NCBI RefSeq assembly: GCF_009674765.1 | Contig: NZ_WKKF01000002.1 | Span: forward strand, 744,001 to 808,000 | Origin: Metabacillus idriensis | GTDB taxonomy: Bacteria; Bacillota; Bacilli; Bacillales; Bacillaceae | Direction of reading: 5' to 3' | Length of the DNA: 64,000 nt | Shown here: one piece after another, positions 8,977 to 16,706 of the stretch | How the letters are laid out: each line of letters starts with the position of its first letter | How positions within the stretch are numbered: the first letter of the stretch is position 1 | Program-made: the position numbers and the translations under genes | The notes under the pieces: generated by a model | Database searches by the model: none | Told to the model about the DNA's origin: nothing | What the model saw: only the letters and a program-made list of their open reading frames with translations

Positions 8977-9006
8977 TTGCGCCAATATTTAGACGGAATG
9001 TATAAT
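8977..9006 (+). promoter_or_regulatory. Likely promoter of the phage lipoprotein gene
   Basis: TTGCGC at 8977-8982 and a perfect TATAAT at 9001-9006, with an 18-base spacer, about 30 bases before the lipoprotein start. This would let the gene be expressed apart from the late operon, for example in the lysogen. Confidence 0.55.
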
Positions 9007-9035
9007 TACGGTAAACAAGGAGGAATGCGGAAAAT

Positions 9036-9524
9036 ATGAAGAAATTAAGATGGTTATTATTAGCGGCATCATTATGTGTCCTCGGTGCGTGCTCGAATGA
9101 AGCCGGAAGTGAATCGCCTGCAAAACCGAAACCAGTAGCCGAAGAAAAGAAAGAGCCAGCCAAAGAAGCGAAAACCGAACCGAAAAGCGATAAAATAGAG
9201 ATTTCGCAATTTGCTATCGATATGGCAGACGAAACCGTTAAAAATAATAACCCGTTTGTTGAAGAAATTGCGCTTAAACAAAAAGACGATACTATTAGTA
9301 TGGCGGTTGTTATTGGTAACGCGGCTACTAAAGAATCCGCCAAGCAATCCCTAGAAGATTTCGTACGGAGTCTAACAATCGGACTTGACGGCAAAGGACC
9401 GACGAAAGATTATTACGGAGAAGTCTACGACCAGTACCACGTATTACTTACCGCGGTAGATCCTCAAGGAAACGAAATTATAACCGGAGCAATGGCGAAA
9501 GGCACACATCGCATTTCCTGGTAA
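9036..9524 (+). CDS. Prophage-encoded lipoprotein
   Basis: A 162-residue protein with a lipoprotein signal peptide: charged MKKLR start, hydrophobic core, lipobox LGAC with the acylated Cys at residue 20. A Lys/Glu/Pro/Ala-rich linker (about 28-55) leads to a compact ~105-residue domain (FAIDMADETVKNN ... ITGAMAKGTHRISW) not recognised. The protein should be displayed on the outer face of the membrane. It lies after the lysis genes with its own TATAAT promoter and terminator, the usual place for lysogenic-conversion or superinfection-exclusion genes; that role is inference. RBS AAGGAGG at 9017-9023. Confidence 0.8.
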   Translation: MKKLRWLLLAASLCVLGACSNEAGSESPAKPKPVAEEKKEPAKEAKTEPKSDKIEISQFAIDMADETVKNNNPFVEEIALKQKDDTISMAVVIGNAATKESAKQSLEDFVRSLTIGLDGKGPTKDYYGEVYDQYHVLLTAVDPQGNEIITGAMAKGTHRISW

Positions 9525-9546
9525 AATAAATAACGCCGCAAATAAG

Positions 9547-9576
9547 CGCCCTGACCTTCGTGGTTGGGGCGTTTTT
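9547..9576 (+). terminator. Terminator of the phage lipoprotein gene
   Basis: Ten-base-pair stem CGCCCTGACC / GGTTGGGGCG (two G-U pairs), loop TTCGT, then five T. It separates the lipoprotein gene from the convergent XRE gene. Confidence 0.85.
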
Positions 9577-9582
9577 CTTCGT

Positions 9583-9813
9583 TTAGGCATCGAAGAACTT
9601 ATCGCGGTCAACGCTATAGCCCATCGACTTCAATGCGCGCTCCACTTTAACCCACGTAGAAATCTTCGGTACATAATCCCTATCGCTACACATCCGCGTC
9701 AATGACATCTCGCTTATCTTCGCTTTCCTTGCGACTTCCTTCTGCGTTAATCCTTTCCGATCCAACCACGCGCCAAACCTACTTCTCGGCTTTCTTACAT
9801 CGAATAAACCCAT
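9583..9813 (-). CDS. Small XRE-family (Cro/C1-type) DNA-binding protein
   Basis: A 76-residue protein that is almost entirely a helix-turn-helix domain: RFGAWLDRKGLTQKEVARKAKISEMSLTRMCSD covers the first helices and recognition helix, followed by WVKVERALKSMGY. It is transcribed opposite to all nearby phage genes, which suits a phage or accessory-region repressor. The ATG at 9813 is preferred because GGAGTG lies 7 bases upstream; a TTG two codons earlier is possible. No peptidase or oligomerisation domain follows, so it resembles Cro-type regulators more than a LexA-like cI. Confidence 0.8.
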   Translation of the reverse strand: MGLFDVRKPRSRFGAWLDRKGLTQKEVARKAKISEMSLTRMCSDRDYVPKISTWVKVERALKSMGYSVDRDKFFDA

Positions 9814-9819
9814 CGCCAA

Positions 9820-10096
9820 TCACTCCGTTTTAGCATCAGCATGTCCCGAAATAACTTTTTTTAAACGGTGGCAAAATTGTTGTCATAACGAACGAGCAGT
9901 CGCTAATACGCTATATCATACGAAACAAATGACGTATAAATCGTCGCGTCGCATATCGCATTCTAAGGCGCAAATCAGCGCGTATTAATCGGCAGGGTAC
10001 GTCAGGTATACCGCCAGCACAAACACGCTAATATCACGCTAGAATCGCGTTAAAACGTGGCGGAACAGTCGGGACTATACTTCGTAATTAAACGGT
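9820..10096. promoter_or_regulatory. Divergent intergenic region between the XRE gene and the FtsK-like gene
   Basis: No open reading frame of note. A possible rightward promoter is TTGTCA (9880-9885) with TAATAC (9904-9909), spacer 18. The rest holds scattered short repeats of cgcgt/acgcg but no clear operator. It is the likely control region for both flanking genes. Confidence 0.4.
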
Positions 10097-10109
10097 GGAG
10101 GTGATGCGC

Positions 10110-11444
10110 TTGATTATCGAAATTGTTTCTTCGGTTGCTATGAGCGGTATACTCGCGGGAACGTATTTTTATCAGTCGGGAGGAGGCAGCGACGATCATC
10201 GTAAAATCGAAAAAATAGCGGCCGCCTGCGGTCTTGTCGTAAATGACGGAGGAAACAAACGGAGCATTCGGATTCATCGTCGCGCAAAAGGAAAGAATTA
10301 CGCGGAGTACGTTTATCAAATTCCGTTAGGATTATCGTTCGCCGATTTCGAAAGGAAGCAAGATAACTTCCAAGACGGATTGAACGTTAAGCGGGTGGTA
10401 ATCGACGTTTCATTTGCGGACTTCAAGGCGATAAATTGGCGCCAACATCCGAAGAAGATTGCCGAACAAATCCGGAAAGTCATTAATAAGCGGGCGAAGC
10501 AGCACAAGGAAATCGAAATGGAGTACGACGGCATGCTGAAGATTCGCGTGTATGATAACGGTATAAGCGAGTTCGTTCCGTTCGATGACGATACTTTACA
10601 GCGGTGCAAGGCGTGGCAGATTCCGTTAGGAGAAACGCGGAAGGGATTCGTTACGCATGACACTGAACTCGGCCATATGGTCGTAGCTGGCGCGACTCGA
10701 TACGGTAAGTCCGTCTTTCTAAAGAACGTTATAACTACACTTATCGCGCGCCAATCCTCTAACGTAAAATTTACGCTTATCGACCTCAAAGGCGGCTTAA
10801 CGTTTGCCCGATATAATGGCGCAAAGCAAGTCGAAACGATTGCGAAAGATGTGCCGGAAACCTTAGAAGCACTAAGAACGATACTCGAAGAGATGACCGC
10901 CAAGCAAGCCGAATATCTCGCCAATAATTTCGAAGATATAAAAGAAGCGAAAGATCCGCGCAGACACTTTATCGTAGTTGATGAAGCGGCGCAATTAGCA
11001 AGCAAAGGAATCACGGACTCAGACGAAAGAAAGATGCGGATTGAATGCGAGACAATCCTCGCTAAGATTACGCAAATAGGTGGCGGACTTGGCTACCGGC
11101 TTATCTTCTGTACGCAATATCCGACCGCCGATACTTTGCCGCGCCAGATCAAGCAGAATAGTGACACGAAGGTTTGTTTCCGGCTGCAGACCGCGATAGC
11201 AAGTACTGTCGTTTTAGACGAAGAAGGTGCGGAATCATTACCGCAGATAAAAGGACGCGCAATTTATATGACACCCGACGGAAAGCAAATCGTGCAGACT
11301 CCGTTCATCGAGAACGAATTTATCCGGAAGACCATCGAGCCGTACGTAAATATTCGCGCAAGGAAGGAGCCTAACGTAAATGAAAGCAGTGATAAAACGC
11401 GAGGAGCTAACGGAGGGATTACTCTTATCGTTGAAGACGCTTGA
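10110..11444 (+). CDS. FtsK/SpoIIIE-like DNA-translocase ATPase of the prophage
   Basis: A 444-residue protein. One N-terminal membrane helix (about 2-22) is followed by a ~150-residue linker domain and a RecA-like motor with Walker A GATRYGKS (about 194-201) and Walker B HFIVVDEA (about 285-292). There is no C-terminal winged-helix gamma domain, so it resembles the short FtsK-like proteins of conjugative elements and of some Bacillus phages rather than chromosomal FtsK. The TTG at 10110 is chosen because GGTGGAGGTGA ends 6-7 bases before it; earlier GTG/ATG codons sit inside that box. Its end overlaps the next gene by 65 bases, which implies tight coupling. Probable role: moving or coupling element DNA. 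Confidence 0.85.
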   Translation: MIIEIVSSVAMSGILAGTYFYQSGGGSDDHRKIEKIAAACGLVVNDGGNKRSIRIHRRAKGKNYAEYVYQIPLGLSFADFERKQDNFQDGLNVKRVVIDVSFADFKAINWRQHPKKIAEQIRKVINKRAKQHKEIEMEYDGMLKIRVYDNGISEFVPFDDDTLQRCKAWQIPLGETRKGFVTHDTELGHMVVAGATRYGKSVFLKNVITTLIARQSSNVKFTLIDLKGGLTFARYNGAKQVETIAKDVPETLEALRTILEEMTAKQAEYLANNFEDIKEAKDPRRHFIVVDEAAQLASKGITDSDERKMRIECETILAKITQIGGGLGYRLIFCTQYPTADTLPRQIKQNSDTKVCFRLQTAIASTVVLDEEGAESLPQIKGRAIYMTPDGKQIVQTPFIENEFIRKTIEPYVNIRARKEPNVNESSDKTRGANGGITLIVEDA

Positions 11445-11982
11445 CTATCTGACGCGCTCGCAAATCCAAGTATTACACGAAATGGGAAGCTCTCGAACGA
11501 CCTCGCGCATAATGAAGGCGCTAGAAGACGAAGGTTACGTTAACAGCTTCCGTGATGGCGAAAAGGTTTATTATCTCAGCCGTGAAGGACGCGAGAGAAT
11601 CGGAAGCAGTCGCATTAGAACGAAGACGGTGCAGGCGCGCCATTATATCATGCGTAATTCTTTATACATCGCGTTCAATGCGCCGCCTACTTGGAAGAAC
11701 GAGCAGCGATTCGCGATAAAGGAGCGCAAGGACTTATCGATAAAAGCCGATGCCACTTTCGTAAAAGACGGACGCTATCATATCGTAGAAATCGATCATA
11801 CGCAGAAGATGGCGGTCAATCGCACGAAGATTGAGAAGTACCGGAAGCTAATCGAAATTGGAGCGTTCAAGACGGCGCCAGCCTTCGTATGGATGACCGT
11901 TACAGATTATCGAAGAAAGCAACTGCAGAAGCTTTGCGAAGGAATGGATGCGCAGATATTTACGGTGAATGACTTCGTGTGA
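11380..11982 (+). CDS. Replication-relaxation family protein
   Basis: A 200-residue protein. Residues ~1-75 form a winged helix (LTRSQIQVLHEMGSSRTTSRIMKALEDEGYV). Residues ~100-200 hold the domain typical of the Replic_Relax family: KADATFVKDGRYHIVEIDHT, then an NRTKIEKYRKL helix. The D ... E-x-D arrangement resembles a restriction-endonuclease-like fold, but catalysis is unproven. Family members occur in plasmids, conjugative elements and phages next to FtsK-like ATPases, as here. It starts inside the FtsK-like gene behind AAGGAGCC. Name follows the family; the biochemical role is not established. Confidence 0.8.
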   Translation: MKAVIKREELTEGLLLSLKTLDYLTRSQIQVLHEMGSSRTTSRIMKALEDEGYVNSFRDGEKVYYLSREGRERIGSSRIRTKTVQARHYIMRNSLYIAFNAPPTWKNEQRFAIKERKDLSIKADATFVKDGRYHIVEIDHTQKMAVNRTKIEKYRKLIEIGAFKTAPAFVWMTVTDYRRKQLQKLCEGMDAQIFTVNDFV

Positions 11983-12023
11983 GGTTCGATTAAATAAGCG
12001 AATAAAAAAGGAGTTCGATTAGA

Positions 12024-12446
12024 ATGGCGTACGCATTGAGAAGCAAGACGGAAGTAATCAGCGTTAGAGATTTCATGGCGGGCAACTATGGCGCACAGAA
12101 GCGGAAAGCCGTCATATCTACGGAAAAGCAGCAGAAGGCAGCGCTAATCGCCGCAACCATGTCGACAGTGACTGCGATGTTCACTCCGCAAATGGCGAGT
12201 GCTGGCGCGGTAGAAGGCGTTATCGTTCAGAAGACCGTCCACGCGTTCGAGCCTATCATCGGATTAATACAAGGACTATCGTATCCGGTCGCACTTATCG
12301 TTATGTTATCTGCGGGAATCATTTGGATGATCGGAAATCAAGACCGCGCAATGACGATGATTCAGCGGGCAGGGTTCGGATATATTATCGTACAGATGGC
12401 GCCGATGTTCATGAAGCTGCTCGTTGAAGTTGCGAAAGCATTCTAA
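12024..12446 (+). CDS. Two-helix membrane protein resembling a type IV secretion pilin
   Basis: A 140-residue protein of unrecognised family. Residues ~36-62 form a hydrophobic segment ending in an ASAGA stretch that could be cleaved by signal peptidase. Two later membrane helices (about 77-100, GLIQGLSYPVALIVMLSAGI, and about 108-136) are separated by a short polar loop (GNQDRA). This layout (long leader, two helices, ~75-residue mature form) is that of VirB2/TrbC-type pilins, although sequence identity cannot be tested here. It follows the FtsK-like and replication-relaxation genes after 41 bases, so the three probably act together. RBS AAGGAG. Confidence 0.6.
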   Translation: MAYALRSKTEVISVRDFMAGNYGAQKRKAVISTEKQQKAALIAATMSTVTAMFTPQMASAGAVEGVIVQKTVHAFEPIIGLIQGLSYPVALIVMLSAGIIWMIGNQDRAMTMIQRAGFGYIIVQMAPMFMKLLVEVAKAF

Positions 12447-12448
12447 CG

Positions 12449-12478
12449 TTGAATAAGAACGCGCGTTCGTGTTATACT
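12449..12478 (+). promoter_or_regulatory. LexA-type (SOS) operator within the promoter of the YolD gene
   Basis: TTGAAT (12449-12454) and TATACT (12473-12478) form a promoter with an 18-base spacer. The spacer holds AGAACGCGCGTTCG (12456-12469), which matches 12 of 14 positions of the Bacillus LexA box CGAAC-RNRY-GTTYC. Position between -35 and -10 fits repression that is lifted by DNA damage. Confidence 0.7.
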
Positions 12479-12506
12479 AACGGAAAACGATTGCGGAGGT
12501 AATCTT

Positions 12507-12830
12507 ATGATACGCGACAGAGGTACGATAAAATGGACAGCGATGATGTTGCCGGAGCACGTTAAATGGCTGCGCGAATTTGACGAAGAGGACGGTCGCT
12601 CGGATAAGCCGGAGATTGACGACGATGTAGTCGCGGAAATAGAAGCGCGGATATTCTGCGCAATGGAAGCCGGCGAGGCGTTAACATTTAACGTTTGGCA
12701 GAACGGATGGAGAAAAACGATAGTGGCGGAGGTGCATTTCGTCGATCCAGTGACGCGAGAGCTACGGATGATTAATGCGGACGGGATGGCGGTACGGGTG
12801 AATTTCGAGGATATTATCGGGATAATGTAA
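12507..12830 (+). CDS. YolD-like protein
   Basis: A 107-residue protein with the hallmark start IRDRGTIKWTAMMLPEHVKWLR of the YolD-like family, and the YolD C-terminal beta region (VDPVTRELRMINADG). YolD proteins usually accompany UvrX-type Y-family polymerases in mobile elements and belong to the SOS response; no polymerase gene is in this window. A LexA-like box in the promoter agrees with this. RBS TGCGGAGGT lies 8 bases before the ATG. It is the last phage-style gene before the chromosome. Confidence 0.88.
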   Translation: MIRDRGTIKWTAMMLPEHVKWLREFDEEDGRSDKPEIDDDVVAEIEARIFCAMEAGEALTFNVWQNGWRKTIVAEVHFVDPVTRELRMINADGMAVRVNFEDIIGIM

Positions 12831-12895
12831 CGGTTACTTTATGATTGTCACGGAGATCCTTGGAAGGAAGAACGGTTTACATGGGATTAGCGAAA

Positions 12896-12923
12896 GGCAC
12901 TTGTTCAATTCAGGTGTCTTTTT
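12896..12923 (+). terminator. Terminator after the YolD gene
   Basis: Stem GGCACTTG / CAGGTGTC with two G-U pairs, 7-base loop, then five T. It marks the end of prophage transcription near the chromosome junction. Confidence 0.6.
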
Positions 12924-13027
12924 ATCATTTTATGAACCTGTTAAAAAAAACGGATAGGCGCAATTTCCTTTCTTCGTCTATAATGAGAAGGCTGGCAATT
13001 TCATACGAATGTTCGGAGTGACTTACA

Positions 13028-14800
13028 ATGTATTTTACCGTGCTTGGCCTTGTTTCTCTTATCCCGCTGCTGCTTGGGATGATTATATATATGAATGAGA
13101 AAACGATTCTTTCAAGAGCAATCGTTTATTTCTTAATCATGCTTTTTATTTGGCAGATAGATGTTGCTCTCTTATATGGAACGGATTTGTTTTCTGAGGA
13201 AACGGCAGAAATGTTGTTTCAAATAGGCCGCTTCGGATCAATTATGATCATGCCGATTTTATTTTACTTTATGTACTTAATGATTAATCATGAAAACGGA
13301 GCTGAGAAAAAGCACTGGCTCCGTATTGTTAACATCAAATCACTAATCATCATCATAATTTGGAGCCTGTCTGTTTTTTTCATTAATTTAACTTCTTATG
13401 GAGTATCAGGATTAATAGTAATAGAAGACGACTTTTTCCCGGATCATTACTATCCGGTTTTTGGACCTTTAAACTGGACGTACTACATAAATGCCATTTT
13501 TATATTCATTAACATCATTTTGCTTATCATTGTGTCGAAGAAACTATTAAATAAGGACTTGCGTTCTTTCAGTCTTTTTTTCTGCACATCGATTTTATTC
13601 GTGTTTATTAATGGAGTGCTGTCTGGCTATCAATTGATTCCTCTTTTTTTATCCAGCTTTGGGTCGGTTCTCTCGACTTTGATTATCTTTATGGCTTACT
13701 TCAATATGCATTCAAAAAGAATTCAATTGATGAACAGAGATTTAAGAGATCAGAAGGATTTTCTTCATAAAGTGATGGATTTAAATCCAAGTTATATTTA
13801 TGTAAAGAACCATGAGCTTAAGTTTGTGCTGGCCAATAAGGCGATGTCTGCTTTATACGCCAAAGAAGTACATGAATTAATAGGAAAGATTGATTCTGAC
13901 TTTAACGATCAGCCGGATCAAATCAAGAAAATCCGAGATGAAGAGCTTCAGATTCTTGCCTGGAAAACAGAAAAATGGGCGGAGCCGGAGCTTGCGATTG
14001 ATTCAGCTGGGAATACAAGGTGGATTGAAGTGACAAAGATCCCTGTAAGATTAGAAGGGGAAACGTACATTCTTTGCATCGGCAATGATGTGACACAAAA
14101 GAAACGGGATGCAGAGGTTATTTTAATAACAGAAAAAATGAATGTCATTGGAGAGTTAGCTGCAAGCATTGCACATGAGATCCGAAATCCGCTGACATCC
14201 ATCAAGGGATTTGTGCAAATTCTGCAGGAAGATGAGCATTTGAAGCAGAGCAGAGAACATTTAAGAGTCATGTCAGAGGAAATTGACAGAATCAACGAGG
14301 TAGTGGGCGAACTGCTCCTAATTGCAAAACCGCAGGTGCAAACAATCTTATCTGTTGACTTGAGGACAGTCATCGAGGACGTCATGACGCTGATGAAAAG
14401 CAGCGCTCTGCAAAATAACGTCAGTCTTAGGCTTACTCCAGAAGTGAACGGAGTATTTAAAGTCAGAGGGAATAAAAATCACTTAAAACAGGTTTTTATA
14501 AATTTAATAAAAAATGCAATTGAATCCATGCCTGAGGGAGGAACCGTTCATACCTCAATTGAGCATTTAGAGGATGGCGGCATCCGGATCTCAATTTCTG
14601 ATGAGGGAATCGGGTTAAGTCAAGAAAGAATGGAGAAACTGGGAGAACCTTTTTATACAACAAAGGATAAAGGTACAGGTCTTGGATTAACGGTTTGCTA
14701 TAAATTTATCCGGGAAGAGCACGCAGGAGAGATTCTATTTGAAAGCGAGGAAGGACGGGGAACGACTGTTCATCTTATCCTTCCCGCAGAATCTATCTAG
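13028..14800 (+). CDS. Membrane-bound PAS sensor histidine kinase (sporulation-kinase type)
   Basis: A 590-residue kinase. The first ~230 residues carry seven membrane helices, as in the 7TM-type sensors. A PAS domain (about 240-365; DLNPSYIYVKNHELKFVLANK) is followed by HisKA with AHEIRNPLTSIKGF, phospho-acceptor His about 383, and a HATPase domain with N box NLIKNAIES, G1 DEGIGL and G2 GTGLGL. The catalytic core is closest in pattern to the Kin kinases that feed the Spo0 phosphorelay. There is no partner response regulator next to it, which fits such orphan kinases. Signal and target cannot be read. RBS CGGAGTGA before the ATG. Confidence 0.88.
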   Translation: MYFTVLGLVSLIPLLLGMIIYMNEKTILSRAIVYFLIMLFIWQIDVALLYGTDLFSEETAEMLFQIGRFGSIMIMPILFYFMYLMINHENGAEKKHWLRIVNIKSLIIIIIWSLSVFFINLTSYGVSGLIVIEDDFFPDHYYPVFGPLNWTYYINAIFIFINIILLIIVSKKLLNKDLRSFSLFFCTSILFVFINGVLSGYQLIPLFLSSFGSVLSTLIIFMAYFNMHSKRIQLMNRDLRDQKDFLHKVMDLNPSYIYVKNHELKFVLANKAMSALYAKEVHELIGKIDSDFNDQPDQIKKIRDEELQILAWKTEKWAEPELAIDSAGNTRWIEVTKIPVRLEGETYILCIGNDVTQKKRDAEVILITEKMNVIGELAASIAHEIRNPLTSIKGFVQILQEDEHLKQSREHLRVMSEEIDRINEVVGELLLIAKPQVQTILSVDLRTVIEDVMTLMKSSALQNNVSLRLTPEVNGVFKVRGNKNHLKQVFINLIKNAIESMPEGGTVHTSIEHLEDGGIRISISDEGIGLSQERMEKLGEPFYTTKDKGTGLGLTVCYKFIREEHAGEILFESEEGRGTTVHLILPAESI

Positions 14801-15732
14801 TTTGCATCTTCTGTTTTAACTTGTTTTTGCTTAAATGCATTTGTTCCGATAACCCCGGCTATGATGAAAAAAGCGCCTATCCAGTGATAGAAATAAATGT
14901 TTTCGCTCAGGATAACGGCTCCTGCAGCAATTGAAATGACAGTTGATAAATTAGCGAACACGCTCATCTGAGAAGCTGGGATTTTCGAAAGAATGTAGTT
15001 TGACAAAAAAGAAGTCAATAGAGTTGCAAAAACCCCTAAATAGAACGTGAATAATAAAAACGGCACGTTTGTCCACAGGGAAACATACTGAACAAAATCA
15101 CCTGCAGCCAAATGCTGAATAACGGCATATAGATTAAAAAAGATAAACCCGAATGTTACCATTATAAAGCTGAGCTGCAGGGGAGAATAAGAAACAGACA
15201 GAAATCTCGCAAGCACGGTGTAGCCTGCGATCGACAAACAGGCAATAAATAAGAAAAGAAAACCAAGCATACTGTTAAATTCGATGCTTGACCCTTTCAT
15301 CAAAAAAATAAAAACGACACCGAATATGGACATGGAAATAAACAGAACTTGAATCAAGCTTGTTTTTTCTTTTAAAAAGACAGAAGCAAGCAAAGCGGTT
15401 AAAATTGGTGCAAATGCCATCAGGATGCCGCCTTCTGCAGATGTTGTGTGAAGGAGTCCGAAAGCCTGGAAGCTGAAAAACATGGTTGGATAAAATAAAG
15501 CAAGCAACAGCAGAAAAGCAAGAGATTTTCCGTTATTCTTAAATGAAGGCATTTTAATAGGCACAAAAAATTGCAGAAGCATCAGAACAAGAAAACCAAG
15601 TGTAAACCGGTATGAAAGGGTATCAACCGGCGAAGCGTCTTCAAGGGCGAGCTTTGTAAATAAAAAGGTAAGTCCGACTATTGAGGCATTTAATACAGCG
15701 CCAAGGTAAGGAAGCACCTGTTCTTTCTTCAT
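14797..15732 (-). CDS. EamA/DMT-family transporter
   Basis: A 311-residue integral membrane protein with ten predicted helices arranged as two EamA repeats of five (first ~15-145, second ~160-300). The phrases DASPVDTLSYRFTLGFLVLM and KIPASQMSVFANLSTVISIAAGA are typical of the drug/metabolite transporter superfamily, in which most members export metabolites. The substrate cannot be told from sequence. It is convergent with the kinase gene, overlapping by 4 bases, and divergent from the DsbA-like gene. RBS GGGGAATG before the ATG. Confidence 0.88.
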   Translation of the reverse strand: MKKEQVLPYLGAVLNASIVGLTFLFTKLALEDASPVDTLSYRFTLGFLVLMLLQFFVPIKMPSFKNNGKSLAFLLLLALFYPTMFFSFQAFGLLHTTSAEGGILMAFAPILTALLASVFLKEKTSLIQVLFISMSIFGVVFIFLMKGSSIEFNSMLGFLFLFIACLSIAGYTVLARFLSVSYSPLQLSFIMVTFGFIFFNLYAVIQHLAAGDFVQYVSLWTNVPFLLFTFYLGVFATLLTSFLSNYILSKIPASQMSVFANLSTVISIAAGAVILSENIYFYHWIGAFFIIAGVIGTNAFKQKQVKTEDAN

Positions 15733-15904
15733 CTTTCATTCCCCGTTTCTAAATTCTTATGTTCACCTTACCACTTTTTTTGTGGTTTTTATCAGTTCTG
15801 ATTCGTTTTTTAAAATTTACTGACAGATGCATGAGCAGTGTTTGATGGTTTTTTGATTGGTTATGCTACTATAGAAGCATTCTATGAATGAATGAGGTGT
15901 TCTT

Positions 15905-16636
15905 ATGAAAATTGAAGTGTGGTCTGACTTTGTCTGTCCATTTTGCTATATAGGAAAGCGCAGATTAGAAGAAGCGCTTGCCGGGTTTTCGCATAAAGAT
16001 CAGGTTGAAGTTGAATATAAAAGCTTTGAACTTGACCAAAATGCTCCTCTGAACAGCGGGAAAACGATTGATGAGGCATTGGCATCCAAATATGGCATGA
16101 CGATTGAACAGGCGAAGGAAGCGAATGCCGGAATCGGACAGCAGGCAAAAAGTGTTGGGCTGAATTTTCGCTTTGACGAGATGAAACCAACAAATACATT
16201 TGATGCTCACCGGCTTGCTAAGTTCGCTAAAACTCAGGGTAAAGAGGATGATATTACAGAAAACCTTCTTTACGCCTATTTTACCGATAATAAAAATTTG
16301 GGAGATCATCATATCCTTGCCGATCTGGCGGAAGCATCAGGGCTTGAGCGCAAGGAAGCTTTAGAAGTCCTTGGTGATAAAACTGCATACGCTTCTGAGG
16401 TGCGAAATGATGAAGGAATTGCACAGCAGTACGGGATAAGCGGCGTGCCCTATTTTGTCATTAATCAAAAATATGCGATTTCAGGGGCGCAGCGGGCAGA
16501 AACTTTTGCAGGTGCACTAAAGAAGGTTTGGGAAGAAGAAAATCCTGCACCTGAATTGCAGGATCTCACTGAAGGCAGCGGTAATGACGCTTTTTGCGCA
16601 GACGGCAGCTGTGCTGTACCGAAGAACAAAGAGTAG
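15905..16636 (+). CDS. DsbA-family thiol-disulfide oxidoreductase (FrnE/YwbO type)
   Basis: A 243-residue cytoplasmic protein with the active-site CPFC at residues 11-14 (SDFVCPFCYIGKRRLE), a long helical insert (about 60-150) and the cis-Pro loop GVPYFVINQKYAISGAQ. This is the FrnE-like branch of the DsbA family, represented in B. subtilis by YwbO. No signal peptide, so it acts in the cytoplasm, probably in stress-related thiol chemistry. The C-terminus adds a Cys pair (FCADGSCAVPK), also seen in other FrnE proteins. A strong terminator follows. Confidence 0.88.
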   Translation: MKIEVWSDFVCPFCYIGKRRLEEALAGFSHKDQVEVEYKSFELDQNAPLNSGKTIDEALASKYGMTIEQAKEANAGIGQQAKSVGLNFRFDEMKPTNTFDAHRLAKFAKTQGKEDDITENLLYAYFTDNKNLGDHHILADLAEASGLERKEALEVLGDKTAYASEVRNDEGIAQQYGISGVPYFVINQKYAISGAQRAETFAGALKKVWEEENPAPELQDLTEGSGNDAFCADGSCAVPKNKE

Positions 16637-16647
16637 TCAATATGAAA

Positions 16648-16682
16648 GAAATAGCCTGGAGGCGGCCTCCAGGCTATTTCTA
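16648..16682. terminator. Bidirectional terminator between the DsbA-like gene and ald
   Basis: Perfect 15-bp stem (16648-16662 with 16666-16680) around a 3-base loop, between two convergent genes. A-rich before and T-rich within the stem base, so it can serve both directions. Confidence 0.75.
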
Positions 16683-16706
16683 TAGATGATCCAATATTAA
16701 TCCGAA

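Larger units (their letters stand above)
1..12923. mobile_element. Right-hand part of a siphovirus-type prophage
   Basis: Contiguous tail, lysis and accessory phage genes with codon use unlike the chromosomal genes after 13 kb (heavy gcg, cga, gga, tta). The module order tape measure, distal tail, tail-associated protein, XhlA, amidase, holin is the usual one for temperate Bacillus siphophages. The left end, the structural head genes and the integrase lie outside the window. The right limit is placed at the terminator after the YolD gene, because the base and codon style changes between about 12840 and 13000. No attachment site can be named from one end alone. Confidence 0.9.

Noticed and set aside
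12881-13020. 46-codon frame at the prophage edge
   Set aside because: It runs through the terminator and the upstream region of the kinase gene, has a weak binding site and shows no protein-like pattern.
13028-14800. Naming the sensor kinase KinB
   Set aside because: The gene has a PAS domain and more membrane helices than KinB, and no kapB neighbour; only the general sporulation-kinase class is supported.
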